Shown here piece after piece: positions 33,767-45,543 of a stretch of DNA of 64,000 bases (the stretch's first letter is position 1; each line of letters starts with the position of its first letter). The position numbers were made by a program, and so were the translations under genes. This DNA is from Siphonodentalium dalli. Taxonomy: Eukaryota; Mollusca; Scaphopoda; Gadilida; Siphonodentaliidae. The DNA is taken from positions 9,531,729 through 9,595,728 of the forward strand of contig CP136068.1 in assembly GCA_032622095.1 (NCBI GenBank). The letters run 5' to 3'. Below the pieces are notes generated by a model, which did no database searches, was not told where the DNA came from, and saw only the letters and a program-made list of their open reading frames with translations.

Positions 33767-34628
33767 TGACTGTTGCGTTTATTATATTTTCGACACCAGT
33801 TGGTACGACCCAGGCCACATTGAAGCACACGGTTAGATCTAATACATGTATGTCATTAAAGGTACAACAGCATTAGCCATTTCTGTTAAAACAACGCGCA
33901 AAGATACATAATAACTCAAATATTGACGTCGTGACACAGTGCTGAGAGTAGGATAACTACTTTAGAGTAGGATAACACGTTCGATCTTCTCGGAGTGGGG
34001 ATATAATTTATATATTGACGTATACAGTTGAAGAAAATATAATAAAATATGTGTATATGACCGTTTGCTAAACTTATCATCTGAACTTTTCACAACGGAA
34101 CAACGATAGACGTCAATAAACATTTACTAGAAATGGTTAAGAATCGTCAAGTAGAAACGTCAAATTCAACCAATGTGACGCATTTGGAAACATGTATTCT
34201 TCTAATGTATTGATATTTCCTTGAATTGGACCTAAACTATCTTACCAAATAATTTACATTCCTAGATATTGGAACTGCACAATGCAGTCCGTCTTCCGGA
34301 AACAGCAAATGAGGCCATATAGTAGTGACAAAGCGTTCGCACTCAAAGAAATTCATAGGCGATTTGTTAATGACTAGTTACTAATTAGTAATTAATTTCA
34401 TTAGCATAAACATCAAGGGCAGTCTGATACATTTCCAATGCATCAGAGTGCAACTTATTGAATAGAGTTTAACCATATATGTACGAAATACTCACATATT
34501 GATGAGTAGTTATCACTTAGGAAATGTTCAGAGTCCGCCTTCCGGAAACTGCAAATGAGGCCATGTAGTAGCGATAAAGCGTTCACATTCAAAGAGATTT
34601 ATAGGCGATACGTTAACCCTTTGATGTG

Positions 34629-35145
34629 GGAGCTGCTCTGGTGCAACATTAAAGATCCCGTGCCAATGCATTATCGTATATATGCGAGTCGACTATATGT
34701 CGCCTCGCATATATAAGAGAATGCATAGGCCTAACTATTTATTATAATTTTTTATAAATATTTCTTACATTCTTTAACAATTTTTTCATTTTTTTAAATA
34801 TTTTCATACATTCTTTAACAATTGTTATCATTTTTTATAATTGTTTCTTACATACTGTAACATTTTTTATCGTTTTTCTTATATTCTTTAACAATTTTAT
34901 AATATTTTATCATTTTTTCTTATATTCTTTAACAATTTATATATTTGTTATCATTTTTTTTTACATTCTTTATCAATTTTTATCATTTATTCTTACATTC
35001 TTTAACAATTTTTATCATTTCTTATCATTATTTCTTACATTCTTTGACAATATTTTATCACTTTTTTCATTTTATCTGACCTTTAGCAATTAAAAAAAAT
35101 AATATTAAATTTGTTAGGCCAATGAATTCTCTTACATATTGTCGA
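34629..35145. mobile_element. TTAA-target hairpin element, truncated copy with expanded T-rich interior
   Basis: CGTTAACCCTTTGATGTGGG begins it; the paralogous segment at 34365 reads gttaatgact without the insertion. A long hairpin follows (about 34673-34731, atatatgcgag then gtcgcctcgcatatat). The interior is about 300 bp of tttcttacattctttaacaa variants, expanded relative to the copies at 39 and 46 kb. The right hairpin and terminal repeat are degraded. Confidence 0.6.
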
Positions 35146-35501
35146 CCTATTGCATGGAGTTGAACCATATATGTACATAATACTCACACATTGATGAGTA
35201 GTTATCACTTATATAGGAAAATGTTCACATAAAAAGTTCAACAAAACGACCATTTGCCTGCAATAAATATTGAAATCCTTCTGTTACTTTTATGATATGT
35301 CTGCGTATTTCCATTGACCAGCCCTACATATGAATAATACACGATTCAAATGTATACTTTCATAAATGAGTGGGATAATCCATCCAGTATAGATATGGAT
35401 AATGTGTGTTGTATGAATTGTTGTTGCCTCGTTTATTGCAATCCCAAATAACATTCAATTCATTTGGAATTCCAAGATAACTCTGTCAACTGCGTCACTA
35501 T

Positions 35502-35609
35502 GACTGAAGCTATCCGAGACATATGAACGACTGAAGCTATCCGAGACACATGAACGACTGAAGCTATCCGAGACACATGAACGACTGAAGCTATCCGAGA
35601 CATATGGAC
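35502..35609 (+). repeat. 27-bp tandem repeat, four units
   Basis: Four nearly identical units of gactgaagctatccgagaca followed by a 7-base tail (tatgaac or catgaac). A stray single unit core (atgactgaagctatc) appears at about 39989. Confidence 0.85.
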
Positions 35610-38049
35610 GACCTGTTGATGACCAATTGGATGCGTCTGTATCGCGACGGGGATGCATTAAATGGATTTTTGAAACATTCCCAATGAGTTCTGATTTCGA
35701 ATTATTAAAACGAGTTTACTGTTATTCTAAACGAAATGGGTGATTTTCGCAGTGTGGTTGTATTTATAGGTTTCTCGACCCGGGAGCAAGCAATGCTGAC
35801 CGATATTGAGCGCATTTACCTGCAATACATATATAACTCCTTCTGTTACTTTTATGATATGTCTGCGTATTTCCATTGACCAGCCCTAGATATGAATAAT
35901 ACACGATTCAAATGTATACTTTCGTAAATGAGTGGGATAATCCATTCAGTATGGATAGGGATAATGCGTGTTGTATGAATTGTTGTACCCATTTGCCTCG
36001 TTTATTGTAATCCAAATAACATTCAATTGATTTGGAATCCCAAACACAGATAAATATAAGGCATGTGGCCTTACATAATTGTCGTCTTCACGAACAGTGC
36101 TGCCATAAATGTATAATGCTGCCCCACATGCAAGACAATTCTAAGAATGCGCTGTTGTATGTGTTGCAAGCGTCCCTTGAGGCTACCTATGATGTACCTA
36201 ACATCCTGGTCGAATAGCACAGTAGCTGGAATTAGGGTTAGGTAATTCACACACAGCATTCACGTTCTACGTTAGAACCACGAAAGAGTAGTTAGTGAAT
36301 AATTGGATCTATTTGTATCAGGACTAAAATGAAATTGAATTCTGAATGCGACATACGGCATCGAGTTCATCGTTAATGTGTGTTTTTACATCTTGGTTTT
36401 ATTCAGTAGTTTCCTTTTAATGCAGTCCAAAAAGTATATTAAATGCTGACCAATATTGAACCCTCAGATGATAAACATATGTGCTGCTGAATAGCTTAGC
36501 TGTTGTCGAATAGTGCTGCCGTACATATGTAATGACGTCACAATGTGTAAGATAATTCTAAACAGGCGCTGTTGAATCTGTCGCCTACATATCATTGGCT
36601 GAGGCTACATGTTGGATACCTTACAATCATGGTCTACTTGTCCATCAAATGGAATTGGGTAAAGTAATTCTTGCAAAACAAGTATTGTTCGTTTGTATCG
36701 TGACTGAGATGAACTTCACTGGATTTTCGAACCATTCTCATTGAGTTTTGATTGCGACATAGTTCATCAAGTTAATCGTTAGTGTGTGTTTTTAATATCG
36801 TGGTTTTATTTATAAGTTTCCATTTATGTTAGTCACAATATAATGTAACGCTACGCAATGTAGAGCACACACACGCAATATAATTCGACAACTTTGAGGT
36901 TGACTGGTCGATGCTTACATATTCAATGTTAGAGTTATGAATGAGTTATCAATTACAAACTAGATGAATTGTAATTTGAATTATTAGATCAAAAGAAACG
37001 TCCTGGTTGGTATAGTAAGTACTCACGTATGAACGAAAACACAAGTTCTGGTTCCAAGCTCACGAGCACCATTCCGTGACGAAACACAAGTTCTGGTTTA
37101 CTGCTACGGCACCATTGTCCCGGTGTCTAGGGTTTAGATGTTGATTTGGCCGTGTCGGGAACATTGATAACAATAACTGGTTCATAGATCTTCATACTTT
37201 ATATATATGTATAAGTCTTTCTCGATAAGCACAGTACATAGGCGGAAGAATAGAGGTATTGGCAAGGTTGTCGGATCAGTGAAGCTCCCGCTTCAGAGCA
37301 CGGGTAGTTATTCCCACCTCTGGTGTATCATGCCTCTTAAATAAGGTCCGAGATACATGATACACTTGGATATGACGTGTATAACTATATACTGTCTTAT
37401 AGAATGATACTGGCTTTATCCACCCTAACTTATACAATGGTTGCTACCAGTCATTCGACTACTTTGAGGTTGACTGGTCGATGCTTACATATTCAATGTT
37501 AGAGTTATGAATGAGTTATCAATTACAAACTAGATGAATTGTATCATGATTGAGAAAACAAGTTCAATGGATTTTTGAAGCACTCTTAAAGGTACTCAAC
37601 CCGTAAAGAGGGTCCCCATCTCAACAGATTCCAACAACAACAATCCGATCAGAGGGTCCTATATTACTATTTATTTGGCTTTGGGGGTGAAAAATATTTG
37701 TTTCGAGTCGAGGAACCCATCAAACAAAGCTCAGAGTTATTAGATATTGATTTTTGAAAATTCGTATGTTCTCGAGATGAGTACTTATAACTGCCGTCAA
37801 TTTGGTAACCTGGTCGAGATATTACGCCAAAATTCTATTCAAACAGACAAGGATGGATAACTCTATAATCAAGTGGGTAATAATAACGAATTTTTTACTA
37901 TCTTCTGGGCCAGGAAGAATTCCCGATAATGAAAAATAATAGATTTCTAAAATCGATATCTAACAAATCTGAGCTTTGATGGGTGACTTCCTCGACTCGA
38001 ATCAAATATTTTTGACCCCCGAAGCCATTGAAATAGTAATTGAGAGGAG

Positions 38050-39061
38050 TTTTATCGGGTTGAGTACCTTTAAGTAATTATGATTGCAACATACTGCATC
38101 GATCGCGAGTCCATCGTTAATGGGTGTTTTGAACATTGTTGGATCATTTGTATGTTTCGTTTTATGGTAATCACAAGAGAATGCAACGCTATCGAATACA
38201 ATGCCAGCTATGAAGAAGTTTTTAACGACCGAATGGATCGATTTTTTAAGCATTCTCTAGTAATTCTCAAGTAATTATGATTGCAACATACTGCATCGAT
38301 CGCGAGTCCATCGTTAATGGGTGTTTTGAACATTGTTGGATTATTTGTAAGTTTCGTTTTATGGTAATCACAAGAGAATGCAACGCTATCGAATACAATG
38401 CCAGCTATGAAGAAGTTTTTAACGACCGAATGGATCGATTTTTGAAGCATTCTCTAGTAATTCTCAAGTAATTATGATTGCAACATACTGCATCGATCGC
38501 GAGTCCATCGTTAATGGGTGTTTTGAACATTGTTGGATTATTTGTAAGTTTCGTTTTATGGTAATCACAAGAGAATGCAACGCTATCGAATACAATGCCA
38601 GCTATGAAGAAGTTTTTAACGACCGAATGGATCGATTTTTGAAGCATTCTCTAGTAACTCTTAAGTAATTATGATTGCAACATACTGCATCGATCGCGAG
38701 TCCATCGTTAATGGGTGTTTTGAACATTGTTGGATTATTTGTATGTTTCGTTTTATGGTAATCACAAGAGAATGCAACGCTATCGAATACAATGCCAGCT
38801 ATGAAGAAGTTTTTAACGACCGAATGGATCGATTTTTGAAGCATTCTCTAGTAATTCTCAAGTAATTATGATTGCAACATACTGCATCGATCGCGAGTCC
38901 ATCGTTAATGGGTGTTTTGAACATTGTTGGATCATTTGTAAGTTTCGTTTTATGGTAATCACAAGAGAATGCAACGCTATCGAATACAATGCCAGCTATG
39001 AAGAAGTTTTTAACGATCGAATGGATCGATTTTTGAAGCATTCTCTAGTAATTCTCAAGTA
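38050..39061 (+). repeat. 197-bp tandem array, five near-identical units
   Basis: Units start near 38077, 38274, 38471, 38668 and 38865 (constant 197-bp step), each with attgcaacatactgcatcga and a gaatgcaacgctatcgaata block. They differ at only a few positions. Each unit carries spurious open frames on both strands, because 197 bp is not a multiple of three. A sixth unit is split by the element at 39096-39495. Confidence 0.9.
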
Positions 39062-39095
39062 ATTCTGATTGCAACATATTGCATCGAGTCCATCG

Positions 39096-39495
39096 TTAAC
39101 CCTTTACCCAACAAACCGGCCAAAACCGGCCAAATAAAGCTTCAACAGCCTAAAATATCTTCGGTCTGTCTCAATAGAACCATACAAATATGGATATCAT
39201 TGGAACCGGCTCCTTGACCACATTGTGATAGTTACAGTTAAGCCATATGCCAATGCATTCTCTTATATATGCGAGTCGACCATAGGTCGCCTCGCATATA
39301 TAAGAGAATGCATTGGCCTAAAAAACGTCTTTTTTTAACACTTTTTACCATTTTTTCTTACATTCTTTAACAATTTTATAATTTTTAATGTGTTAAGCCA
39401 ATGCATTCTCTTATATATGCGAGGCGACCTATGGTCGACTCGCATATATAAGAGAATGCATTGGCACAGGGCCCTTCTGTTGGGTAAAGGGTTAA
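39096..39495. mobile_element. TTAA-target element with two internal cruciform hairpins, full copy
   Basis: TTAA at 39096-39099 and 39492-39495 encloses 392 bp with terminal repeats CCCTTTACCCAACA and its complement. Two long palindromes (about 39249-39319 and 39396-39467, each GCCAATGCATTCTCTTATAT through ATATAAGAGAATGCATTGGC) lie near the right half, with a ttcttacattctttaacaa spacer. It splits a 197-bp satellite unit exactly at its TTAA. A CCC start with TTAA matches piggyBac-type MITEs. Confidence 0.88.
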
Positions 39496-40002
39496 TGGGT
39501 GTTTTGAACATCGTTGTTTTATTTGTAAGTTTCTTTTTATGATAATCATAAGAGAATGTAACGCTACCCAATGTGAAGCCCCACAAAAGCTGAATTTATG
39601 TTCAAGTATTCTCACAAAGCGTTCCAATACAATGCCAACTATGAAAGAGTTCTTAATGTACAACTGGATGGATTGTATCAGGAGATAAATGTCATGGTTT
39701 TTTTGAAGAGTTCTCAATGAGTTCTGATTGCGACATTTGCCGTATATTTCATAGTTAATGCGTGTTGTTGCACATCGTGGTTTTATTCAATAGTTTCCTA
39801 ATGTAGTCCTAAGAGCAGGTGCGATGGTGACCAATATTGAAACATCACATGATAAAACATACTTATGTGTTGTTGACTAACGTCATTGTTGCCTGGTCGA
39901 ATAGCGCTGCTCAACATGTCTGCATGATGGTGCCGCAATATGTAAGATAATTATAAGCACGCGATGTTGATTCTGTCGTCTGCGTCACTATGACTGAAGC
40001 TA
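39496..40002 (+). repeat. Diverged satellite units after the insertion
   Basis: The remainder of the split unit and at least one further diverged unit (gttctgattgcgacatttgc and onward, near 39720) lead up to the LINE edge. Confidence 0.6.
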
Positions 40003-41990
40003 TCAATTATTTTTGAAAATGCAGGGAGTATACTAATTGGTCTATATTTATTGAAATCATGCGACTTGCCTTTTTTGGCAGAGGTATGACTCGAGTAGTT
40101 TTCATTTTATCTGGAAATGTTCCATTTTTAAAGGATTGGTTTATTAGATATACGAGATAGGTTCTGCAATCAGGTTCACAATCTTTATAACACGCTTGTT
40201 CCTAGAAGTACAGTTTTATTGCTGTTCCATATTTACAAATCCTTATGGAACGTACGTTCCATACGCATCTCGTTGACGTAAAATGACGTACATGACGTTC
40301 ACCTCAACCATGAACCTGGAACTATTTACATAAAATAATCATCACATATGACAAACACGCCCTGTATGAGCCTAAATACACCTTCTAATCCTGTCTTTTA
40401 ATGCACGGATTCTAGGACGCGAAGCTTGTAATGAATACAGAACGACACGATGTGTAAATGTGTTTGTCGATACGGAACTCGTGCTGTCGCGGAAGGATAT
40501 AACTCGAGGCGCAAGCGCCTCTTGTTCTGTCCTTCCGCGAAGGCACGAGTGCCGTATCGACAAACCCATTTACACATCGTGTCGTTCTGTGTATTTGCTA
40601 TATTTTAATTTTAGATTATGTAGTATCGATATGATTTCACTGGGTTCAAGCGGTATTATAGTAGAATATTGTATCACCATAGCCCCCCCCCCCCGGGAAA
40701 TGCTTTATAATCGTTTACATTGCTTTCCATGGACTTCCGTGTGTTTTCGCCAACATAAATGAAGAAGTTGTTAAATTAATTTCATATCTGCGAGGCCTTT
40801 GTTATTTCTATGTCTCCGTTCTGAATATTTGAGGAAGCATCTTCTGATTTTTTCCTCGGTTAATTATCCTGTTTAATATTTCCCACGACTTTTTCATATT
40901 AAAACGATTTTCATGCAGTAAATACTTGTGGTAAGTAGATTTTAATCATTTTTTTTATCTCTGATGAAAAGTTTGCAATAGTCTTTGTATTCAGTTTTTA
41001 GCTTTGATCTCTATATTTGGGTGCATCATACAGTCATCCATTCTTGGATTGTGAGCATTTTGGTTTTGGGACGGTTTGTTGTAACGAAAACGCGTTGTCG
41101 TGAGCATATTTTGAATAGGTACAATAGTTCATCAAAAGCTTCATTGGGCCACTCTGTTTCAAAAGCAGAATTGTAGTTGGTTGTGCTGAGTTATCGTTTG
41201 AAGCGTTCCATGTTATGTAAATCCTTTTATTCATTCTTTGCATTTTTGGGGTATGATTAGATTTTTATATCAGGAAACGACCAAGGTGGTCCGACATATA
41301 TGTTATAACGATTCCTGCTTTCAAATCGATGCCTATCGTGTTGGTATATACGTGGTCAATTATGGTAGTTGGACATTCTGCTACTCTGGTAGTTTTGTAA
41401 TAAGTTGCATAAAACCATTAGATGGGGTTGTATTAACAAATTCTCCTTTCTATGATGTCATATTTTCAATATATCAACATTAAAATCCCCAAGTAAATAT
41501 GGCCGTTTACCAGATTAGATTGGTTTGCCTGCTATTTCGTCCAGTGTTTTATACACGTGTCTAAGTCTGCCCTTGGCTCTGTATTCAGTCGATAACAACT
41601 CCCACAATATATTTGGATTGTGTTCTATCTAAGAATACTTCAACAAACAAAGATTCAAAGACATATGTTATAAACACAGATATGTCTGTACGCTGTATGT
41701 AACTGTGACCATCTTTTATGAGCAGGTCTACCCCTCATCTGCCATCATCGGACTCATGACCTGTATTAGTTTATATTGATTCATATCCTTGTGAAGTATA
41801 AGTCGCGTTTTATCGTATTTTAAATACGTCAGTGAATGCAACTATACCAAGGTTATTTTTCAAGCCCTGCATCTCATAAAGTAAGCTGTTCATGACATCA
41901 AATTTTGCATTGAGATTTTGGCAATTAATATCAACCACAAGCGCGCTGGTGAATGATGACTTTATATAATTTTGGCTATATGTTCCATAG
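40003..41990 (-). mobile_element. LINE remnant: endonuclease domain to RT entry
   Basis: Minus-strand translation in order shows an endonuclease start (VVDINCQNLNAKFDVMNSLL, near 41950-41890), an ESRNRYNIYVGPPWSF segment near 41290 in the position of the SDH motif, and a linker with FETEWPNEAFDELLYLFK near 41120. It then shows RT entry (FPDKMKTTRVIPLPKK, frame break, KYRPISILPAFSKII, near 40110-40010). Many stops are present. The RT core is missing where the satellite begins. A foldback is inserted at 40437-40591, and a C run lies at 40683-40694. Confidence 0.78.
40437..40591. repeat. 155-bp foldback inserted in the LINE
   Basis: Arms of about 70 bp: the left starts ACAGAACGACACGATGTGTA and the right ends with the complement. 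The centre is AGGCGCAAGCGCCT near 40511. Pairing is nearly perfect apart from single-base gaps. Confidence 0.87.
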
Positions 41991-43063
41991 CGTCAGCTCA
42001 TAATGCGTGTACTTACCCATAAACTTTCCAGTGGTTTCGCTATATATTTAAACATTGCGAGTCGTATTAATTTTCGCTCAAAATATTGTGCGAAATAGTA
42101 CTGTACACATTTTAAAATAACTTAGAATGATGCCCCTTGTAATTTCGCCATGTAAACTCGAGTAAACCAATATGACAGGTGCATACTACCTCAGATTGTC
42201 CAACATGAACGACACGATAAAGAAAATGTCATTCAGACCATGAAGTCGTTGAACGAAAAATATATATACGGGACTTATATTAAATTCAATTACGTTTATT
42301 TCCATCGCCATGCTGATACACAAAACAACTGCTATTATATGTGTGAATAAGTACAAGTGGGCTGACATGCATTGTGACGGATGATACTCTCATCAGGCAT
42401 GACTGACATGTATGGCATATAAAGGTCTGGACTGATCACAGCTAATTACATACATGTCATTCGCGTGTGTATATATATATTCTCAATCCAAAGATCACCG
42501 ACATATAGTACATGTATGCACGGAAAAGCTGTACATGCGGGAAATATAGTACCATGCAGTACCAGGCTAGTTACATATACATCCTGTGTAAAAACAGCCA
42601 ATAGGAAGGTTACATGGCATACCTGTTGAGTTTCTTAGCATAATGGATTCGACATTAGGATCACCGTAGGATTAACACGGTTAACATCTTCAAAATCTTG
42701 TGTTGTAGTTTTTCAAATCCATGCGAGATTTGTTTTCGACGAGAGAGATTGTTTATTCCTCCACATCAATGGATATTCTACAAGCGCTAATCATTCGAAT
42801 ATATGATTATCTGATCATTGTATCAGCATTCTCCTCTGTTTCCTCATCTATTAGATTATGAGATTAGCTTTCGGCGCATGACTGGTATTCGCAAATAACT
42901 AGTGTTTCCGTGCTCATCACTAACATCATATCTGTGCACCCATAGTCCGGTGTAAACAACTCAAACACTGTCATAACTACCGTAAACGAGAATTGTGTGC
43001 AATTGTTTTAGTTGCGGAAAACATAGCTCAATTACATGCGTGTCATCTGCACGTGTTAAGTGA
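41991..43063. other. Upstream region of the channel gene
   Basis: No gene recognised. Degenerate relatives of the 139-bp repeat are visible (for example acatgcgggaaatatagt near 42532-42550). Confidence 0.4.
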
Positions 43064-43348
43064 ACGGACATACATGTATATGTGATGTTAACTCAATTGA
43101 CATGTTCACAAAACGCACCGGTCTGGTCAACTCTGAGAAGTAATTTACTTGTGGGAAATATAGTTCTGTCTCGGATTATTCGCCTATACTTGTGTTATTC
43201 CAACGGACATACATGTATGATGATTAACTCAATTGACATGTTCACAAAAGGCACCGGTCGGTGCAACTCTAGGAAGTAATTTACTTGCGGGAAATATAGT
43301 TCAGATTCGGATTATTCGTCTATACTTGTGTTATTCCAACGGACATAT
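43064..43348 (+). repeat. Tandem duplication (139 and 136 bp) immediately before the channel start codon
   Basis: The units begin ACGGACATACATGTAT at 43064 and 43203. A third truncated unit begins ACGGACATATATGATG at 43339 and supplies the start codon. Shared blocks include caattgacatgttcacaaaa, gaagtaatttactt and gggaaatatagtt. Confidence 0.85.
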
Positions 43349-44659
43349 ATGATGTTTAACCCAATTAACATTTTCTCCTGTTGTTTTCTCATTTATGCGA
43401 GACTACGTGTATCTTTCGGGCAGAATGTATGGGACAACAATACAGACTACGGCTACGATTTTGTGGACTGGGAAGAAGTCCCAAACGCAAGAACGGCGAC
43501 TGAGTCTAACAACCGTAACAATGATCTGTCCCACACCGACATCACGGAAACACGGCTTATAGAATCCATTCTGAGTGGCTACAATCCACGTGCTAGACCG
43601 CCGGAAACGGATTTGCCACCAAGTTTCTCCGTGCTTGTCACTAACCTTCTCTCGGTTGATTCATACACCCATATTGTCACTGTTTTTGCACAAATATTGT
43701 TGATTTACAAGGACGGTCGACTTCGATGGGACAATACCAAATACAGTAATATAACGAATGTCATGGTTGATATTGATGATGTGTGGTTTCCGCCATTTGT
43801 TCAAATTGGAGCTGGTAAGGTTTCCAGACTCGGTTTCGATAAAATGAAAGGTCTCGTTCAAAGCGAGGGAATTGTAATGTGGAGAATTGACGATGTATTC
43901 TCTTTTCCGTGTAATCAAAAGGTTTCAGCATTCCCATTTGATCGTCACGCGTGCAATCTCACATTCCATGCAACAACGGTGGTACCAATGCTAAAATTCA
44001 CGTGTGATGACCGATTAGAGTGGTACTTCAAATTACTGGTACCAAATCCCGAGTGGGATATAATATATTCAGCATGCAAGTTTCCGGAACATGGAATGGA
44101 ACTGACCGTGGAAATCGGAATTGAACGGAAACCATGGTTTCATGTCGTTAATTTATTCGCCCCTATTATATGCCTGACTGTAATGAACAGTTTCACTTTC
44201 TTAGTCCCCGCGGAAGCAGGGGATAGGATTGGGCTCTGTGTTACAATATTCTTAGCATTTACTGTCTTTGTAAGTTTCATAGCTACGACCGTTCCAACAA
44301 GTTCCGATAATGTCGCATATATATCCTACGTCCTCGTCGTCCAATCAGTCATCAGCATTCTTACGCTGTTCGTCAACATTCTTATAGTTAACAAACACCA
44401 CAATGCAAAGCCGCTGTTCAGCAAAACATGGTTATCTTGTTTACGTATGCGTGATTATCACCATGACAACAACGAAGATAAGAAGGACCTTACTGGAAAA
44501 CTTCTGGATGTTAATGACAGACACAAGGCTGACCCGGAAGTAAGTGACTCAGTGGGACAAAACGTGAGTGAGAGAAAGTTCGACGTTTTGTGTTTCGTGA
44601 TAACTCTGGTAGCGTCGCTGGTGCCTTTCATCGTTTACTTGATTGTAGTATTGACTTGA
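43349..44659 (+). CDS. Cys-loop ligand-gated ion channel subunit, intronless
   Basis: The ATG at 43349 gives 436 residues; an earlier in-frame GTG is ignored. A weak signal peptide (1-25) precedes the ligand-binding domain with LRWDNTKY, DIDDVWFPP and a canonical Cys loop C188-x13-C202 containing FPFD. TM1 is about 264-286, TM2 about 291-315 (GDRIGLCVTIFLAFTVFVSF), TM3 about 323-347, a cytoplasmic loop 348-410 and TM4 411-434. An acidic residue at the -1' position of TM2 argues for cation selectivity. The vicinal cysteine pair of acetylcholine alpha subunits is absent, so it is a non-alpha or orphan member. The full open frame suggests function. Intronless, expanded receptor families are common in lophotrochozoans and could reflect retroposition. 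Confidence 0.9.
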   Translation: MMFNPINIFSCCFLIYARLRVSFGQNVWDNNTDYGYDFVDWEEVPNARTATESNNRNNDLSHTDITETRLIESILSGYNPRARPPETDLPPSFSVLVTNLLSVDSYTHIVTVFAQILLIYKDGRLRWDNTKYSNITNVMVDIDDVWFPPFVQIGAGKVSRLGFDKMKGLVQSEGIVMWRIDDVFSFPCNQKVSAFPFDRHACNLTFHATTVVPMLKFTCDDRLEWYFKLLVPNPEWDIIYSACKFPEHGMELTVEIGIERKPWFHVVNLFAPIICLTVMNSFTFLVPAEAGDRIGLCVTIFLAFTVFVSFIATTVPTSSDNVAYISYVLVVQSVISILTLFVNILIVNKHHNAKPLFSKTWLSCLRMRDYHHDNNEDKKDLTGKLLDVNDRHKADPEVSDSVGQNVSERKFDVLCFVITLVASLVPFIVYLIVVLT

Positions 44660-45543
44660 AAAGTGATGGCAACGTGAGTGGGACGTTAGGGAATTACAGT
44701 TGCAACTTTTCTCATATTTGCATCGCAATAATTGCTCGACCTGTGTTGGCGTAAAACACAATTTGAGGAAGCTAAAAACTTCAAAAAAGACGGGAACACT
44801 GCAACAATGTATACATATTAAAGTGATATCATGACACACAATTTAACTCAATTTGCTTTACAAACGGCCCACTTTATTTTAAAAGCTTATTCCATGATCA
44901 AAACTTTTCAAGAAAGCAAATGCACATTCATTTATGTATAATGCAAATTACTTTTTAAAGGTGACTTATAGTTCACATAAATTGGCAGGATATTTATCAT
45001 ACATTTCTCTGTAATACATATAGAATATCCATATAGTTTTACGAGATACAGGGTTCATGTATTCGCGAGTATGATTCAGTAAATGGGGGACTGAGCTTTA
45101 GCCTGGTTCCCCAATTGCTGAATCATAATCGCGAAAATAATAATACAAATATGTTATGGGTATTGTTTGTATCCATCGCCAACGTTTAAAAGTCTTTAAA
45201 TTCTATTAAATTTCTATAAACGGGATAAGGCATTAACGGGGAAATTCTGCAAAATTTTCGGTTGTAGTTTTGAGTACGTGCTACATATAAATCTCATTAT
45301 ATACATATACATATAGTATCTAGAAATTTCAAACAAAACCAAATATAAAACAAACAAAAACAAAAACACAAGCAAGCCTTATCGTGATTTATAATAATAT
45401 GTAAAGATGACTCTATAGATTTATAAGGATTTTGAAAAAAATTCTGCCGCGAATTGGTACCTGTAAGTGAATATACAGATATCATTGAAGCTAATATGTT
45501 CTTTTGTAATCTGTATTTTTGTATACAACTATAATTGAAGCAA
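44660..45543. other. 3' flank of the channel gene
   Basis: AT-rich spacer with one hairpin at about 45064-45136 (GTATGATTCAG pairs with CTGAATCATAA). No polyadenylation signal stands out. Confidence 0.45.

Larger units (their letters stand above)
34270..37545 (+). repeat. Degenerate satellite cluster, proximal part
   Basis: The segment is a patchwork of recurring blocks: 34270-34370 recurs at 34535-34615; 34470-34520 recurs at 35155-35215; 35290-35450 recurs at 35835-36030; and diverged relatives of the 197-bp unit occur near 36330-36420 and 36700-36850. An 87-bp block at 36884-36970 recurs at 37460-37546. The tandem listing at 38 kb is the homogenised core of the same family. No gene is supported. 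Confidence 0.65.

Noticed and set aside
38002-39062. Series of repeated 64- and 80-codon frames
   Set aside because: Each is the same 197-bp satellite unit read on either strand; period is not a multiple of three.
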